This document shows positions 5,720 through 7,472 of a DNA stretch of 7,472 nucleotides, piece by piece (position 1 is the first letter of the stretch; the number at the start of each line of letters is the position of its first letter). The notes under the pieces are model-generated. The model was not told where the DNA came from and did no database searches. It saw nothing but the letters and a program-made list of their open reading frames with translations. Position numbers and translations under genes: made by a program. This stretch comes from an uncultured Oscillospiraceae bacterium (lineage in GTDB: Bacteria > Bacillota > Clostridia > Oscillospirales > Acutalibacteraceae). Where the stretch lies: positions 1 through 7,472 of the forward strand of contig CAJKXG010000056.1 in NCBI GenBank assembly GCA_905203795.1, given 5' to 3'.

Positions 5720-6904
5720 ATGAACATTGCAGTAGCAGGAACAGGCTATGTCGGGCTGTCGATGGCGATTTTGCTGTCGCAGCACAACCATGTGACGGCG
5801 GTGGATATCGTCCCCGCCAAGGTGGAGTTAATCAACAACAAGAAGTCTCCGATCGTGGATAAGGAGATCGAGGAGTATCTCGCGAACAAAGACCTCGATC
5901 TGACGGCGACCACCGACGGCGACAGCGCGTATGCGGCGGCGGAACTGGTGATCATCGCCGCGCCGACCAACTACGATCCCGACAAGAACTATTTCGACAC
6001 CTCGGCGGTGGAAAGCGTGATCGAGCAGGTGATTCGCGTCAATCCGGACGCCCTGATGATGATCAAATCCACCGTGCCGGTCGGGTACACCGAGAGCGTG
6101 CGGGAAAAATATTCTTGCGACAACATTTTGTTCAGTCCGGAATTCCTGCGCGAGGGGCGCGCCCTGTACGATAACCTATATCCCAGCCGCATCATCGTCG
6201 GCGTGCCGGTGAAAAACGCGCGGTTGCGCAAAGCGGCGGAAACCTTCGCGGGACTGCTGAAGGAGGGCGCGATCAAGGAGGAAATCGAGGTTCGCTTCAT
6301 GAACCCGACCGAGGCGGAAGCCGTCAAGCTGTTTGCCAACACATATCTCGCGCTGCGTGTGGCGTATTTCAATGAGCTGGACACCTATGCCGAGGTGCGC
6401 GGGCTGGACACGAAAGCGATCATCGACGGCGTGGGACTAGACCCGCGCATCGGCAATCACTATAACAACCCGTCGTTCGGCTACGGCGGCTACTGTCTGC
6501 CGAAGGATACCAAACAGCTCCGCGCCAACTATGCGGATGTGCCGCAGAATCTGATCAGCGCCATCGTGGAAGCCAACGCGACGCGTAAGGATTTCATCGC
6601 CGACCAGATCATTGCGCGGCATCCGTCGGTGGTCGGCGTGTACCGCCTGACGATGAAAGCAAATTCGGATAACTTCCGTCAGTCGTCCATCCAAGGTGTG
6701 ATGAAGCGCATCAAAGCCAAGGGCATCGAGGTCGTGATTTATGAGCCGACGATGAAAGAGGATAAATTCTTCAACAGCCGCGTCATTCGCGATCTCGACG
6801 AGTTTAAGTCCACCTGTGACGTCATCCTGGCCAACCGCTACAGCGACGATATCGCCGATGTACTGGACAAGGTGTATACCAGAGATTTGTATTTCAGGGA
6901 TTAA
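5720..6904 (+). CDS. ugd: UDP-glucose 6-dehydrogenase
   Basis: This 394-residue enzyme oxidises UDP-glucose to UDP-glucuronate with two NAD, by way of a thiohemiacetal on a catalytic cysteine. The N-terminal Rossmann motif GTGYVG is at 7-12 with the cofactor-binding Asp29 in [13 protein letters not shown] (115-122) and the substrate-loop FSPEFLREG (138-146) follow. The central helix carries Lys203 in [14 protein letters not shown], and the catalytic Cys259 sits in [10 protein letters not shown]. The length is that of the compact bacterial form. The ATG at 5720 lies 9 bases after AAAGGAG, giving a better start than the in-frame upstream codons. It lies 150 bases after the epimerase and directly before the operon terminator, so it probably shares the transcript. 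It supplies UDP-glucuronate for the epimerase and thus the de novo route to UDP-galacturonate. UDP-N-acetylmannosamine or GDP-mannose dehydrogenases are relatives, but the epimerase neighbour favours UDP-glucose. Confidence 0.9.
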   Translation: MNIAVAGTGYVGLSMAILLSQHNHVTAVDIVPAKVELINNKKSPIVDKEIEEYLANKDLDLTATTDGDSAYAAAELVIIAAPTNYDPDKNYFDTSAVESVIEQVIRVNPDALMMIKSTVPVGYTESVREKYSCDNILFSPEFLREGRALYDNLYPSRIIVGVPVKNARLRKAAETFAGLLKEGAIKEEIEVRFMNPTEAEAVKLFANTYLALRVAYFNELDTYAEVRGLDTKAIIDGVGLDPRIGNHYNNPSFGYGGYCLPKDTKQLRANYADVPQNLISAIVEANATRKDFIADQIIARHPSVVGVYRLTMKANSDNFRQSSIQGVMKRIKAKGIEVVIYEPTMKEDKFFNSRVIRDLDEFKSTCDVILANRYSDDIADVLDKVYTRDLYFRD

Positions 6905-6910
6905 ACAAAG

Positions 6911-6958
6911 AAAAAGACTGCGATCGGGCAAGCTTGCTTGTTCGACCGCAGTTTTTTT
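6911..6958 (+). terminator. Operon terminator, possibly bidirectional
   Basis: ACTGCGATCGGGCAAG at 6917-6932 pairs with CTTGTTCGACCGCAGT at 6937-6952 across a CTTG loop. The 16-bp stem has one A-C mismatch and two G-U pairs, and is followed by seven T (6952-6958). It begins 12 bases after the dehydrogenase stop codon. Five A at 6911-6915 precede the stem, so the structure could also stop transcription coming from the right. Confidence 0.9.
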
Positions 6959-7000
6959 ACATTTTAATGGGCATTTCCCCTATATAAATCCGCCGAAATG

Positions 7001-7009
7001 TGATAGAAT
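7001..7009 (+). promoter_or_regulatory. Candidate extended -10 promoter of the VanZ-family gene
   Basis: TG-A-TAGAAT at 7001-7009 is an extended -10 element one base from consensus, placed 39 bases before the start codon. No good -35 box lies 16-18 bases upstream (the bases there are TATATA). Because a strong terminator ends just before, this gene needs its own promoter, and this is the best candidate. Confidence 0.35.
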
Positions 7010-7048
7010 AAATGCCGGACAGCGACAAACGGGAGGTGAGCGGCGCAC

Positions 7049-7472
7049 ATGGATTTTTCGGCATGGTGGAATAGCTGTTGGCCGACCTGGGACTGGGTGT
7101 CCGCTCAGCTTTTTTGTGCGATGGTCGCGCTGCTTTTCGCGGCGATCTGTCGGACGGGGCAAAAGAAGGATTGGGTTCAGAAACAATATTTAGCTGCCGC
7201 GGTGGTGGGCGTCTATCTGATCCTGGTGTTCATGTCCACGGTGTTCACGCGGAAAGTGAGCGCCGATTATCGCGCCGAATGGATGCCGTTTTGGTCGTAT
7301 AGACGGGTGATCATGGAACAGGATATCGGGATGCTGGCAGAGATCGTGCTGAACTGTCTGATGTTGTTCCCGTATGGGCTGCTGATGCCTGTGGTGCTGG
7401 GGGATGAGGACGGTCGGAAGCGAAATCGCCAAATCGTTTTTATCGGGTTTTTGATGTCCGCCGCCATAGAGC
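7049..7472 (+). CDS. VanZ-family membrane protein, N-terminal part (runs off window)
   Basis: The first 141 codons of a membrane protein are visible, starting at ATG 7049, 8 bases after the strong GGGAGGTGAG site at 7031-7040. Hydrophobic segments lie at about 17-34, 47-66, 97-117 and from 128 onward. The VanZ-like signature is clear: FMSTVFTRK after the second helix, a PFWSY block at 80-84, then EIVLNCLMLFPYGLLMPVVL, the conserved E-x2-LN-x4-FxPxG pattern of the family. VanZ itself gives low-level teicoplanin resistance in Tn1546, but most relatives in Firmicutes have no known role, so resistance should not be assumed. The gene lies after the operon terminator and has its own candidate promoter, so it is probably a separate unit. 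It continues past position 7472; the usual VanZ domain of about 150-180 residues would end soon after. Confidence 0.85.
   Translation, partial: MDFSAWWNSCWPTWDWVSAQLFCAMVALLFAAICRTGQKKDWVQKQYLAAAVVGVYLILVFMSTVFTRKVSADYRAEWMPFWSYRRVIMEQDIGMLAEIVLNCLMLFPYGLLMPVVLGDEDGRKRNRQIVFIGFLMSAAIE

Noticed and set aside
1..7472. CRISPR arrays, tRNA or rRNA genes
   Set aside because: I saw no regularly spaced repeats and no tRNA-like or rRNA-like sequence by reading; this was not a covariance-model search.

Overview
The window looks like chromosomal DNA from a Gram-positive anaerobe of the Firmicutes, perhaps a gut clostridium of the Oscillospirales/Ruminococcaceae type. That placement is inference. It rests on strong GGAGG-type ribosome binding sites, sigma-A-like promoters, an IS256-family transposase remnant of a kind I associate with clostridia, a SEC-C protein, and a VanZ-family gene. 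Composition changes along the window: positions 1 to about 2300 are mixed and partly AT-rich, while 2365-6904 is uniformly GC-rich.

The left third (1-1300) is a worn accessory region. The tail of an unidentified gene enters at the left edge. A gene-free stretch with a strongly pyrimidine-biased tract follows, then a good promoter with little to drive and a cluster of short repeats. Next is a minus-strand remnant of an unrecognised gene with its own intrinsic terminator. Its 5' end is cut off by an IS256-family transposase fragment that stops just before the first catalytic Asp. A complete 312-residue protein with a C-terminal SEC-C zinc motif occupies 1305-2243.

The centre (2294-6958) is the main content: a four-gene operon for uronic-acid nucleotide sugars. 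A near-consensus promoter, whose -35 box lies in one arm of a perfect 19-bp inverted repeat, precedes (1) a GHMP sugar kinase fused to an N-terminal helix-turn-helix. Its active-site signatures match plant galacturonokinase better than galactokinase. It is followed, with overlapping start and stop codons, by (2) a small sugar-1-phosphate nucleotidyltransferase, (3) a UDP-glucuronate 4-epimerase and, after a 150-bp gap, (4) a UDP-glucose 6-dehydrogenase. An intrinsic terminator closes the unit.

Read together, the genes describe two converging routes. De novo: UDP-glucose to UDP-glucuronate (dehydrogenase), then to UDP-galacturonate (epimerase). Salvage: free galacturonate to galacturonate-1-phosphate (kinase), then to UDP-galacturonate (nucleotidyltransferase). 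The salvage arm, and possible self-regulation by a DNA-binding kinase, are inferences from motifs and gene order. They are the most interesting proposals here.

The right edge (7049-7472) holds the first 141 codons of a VanZ-family membrane protein behind its own ribosome binding site.
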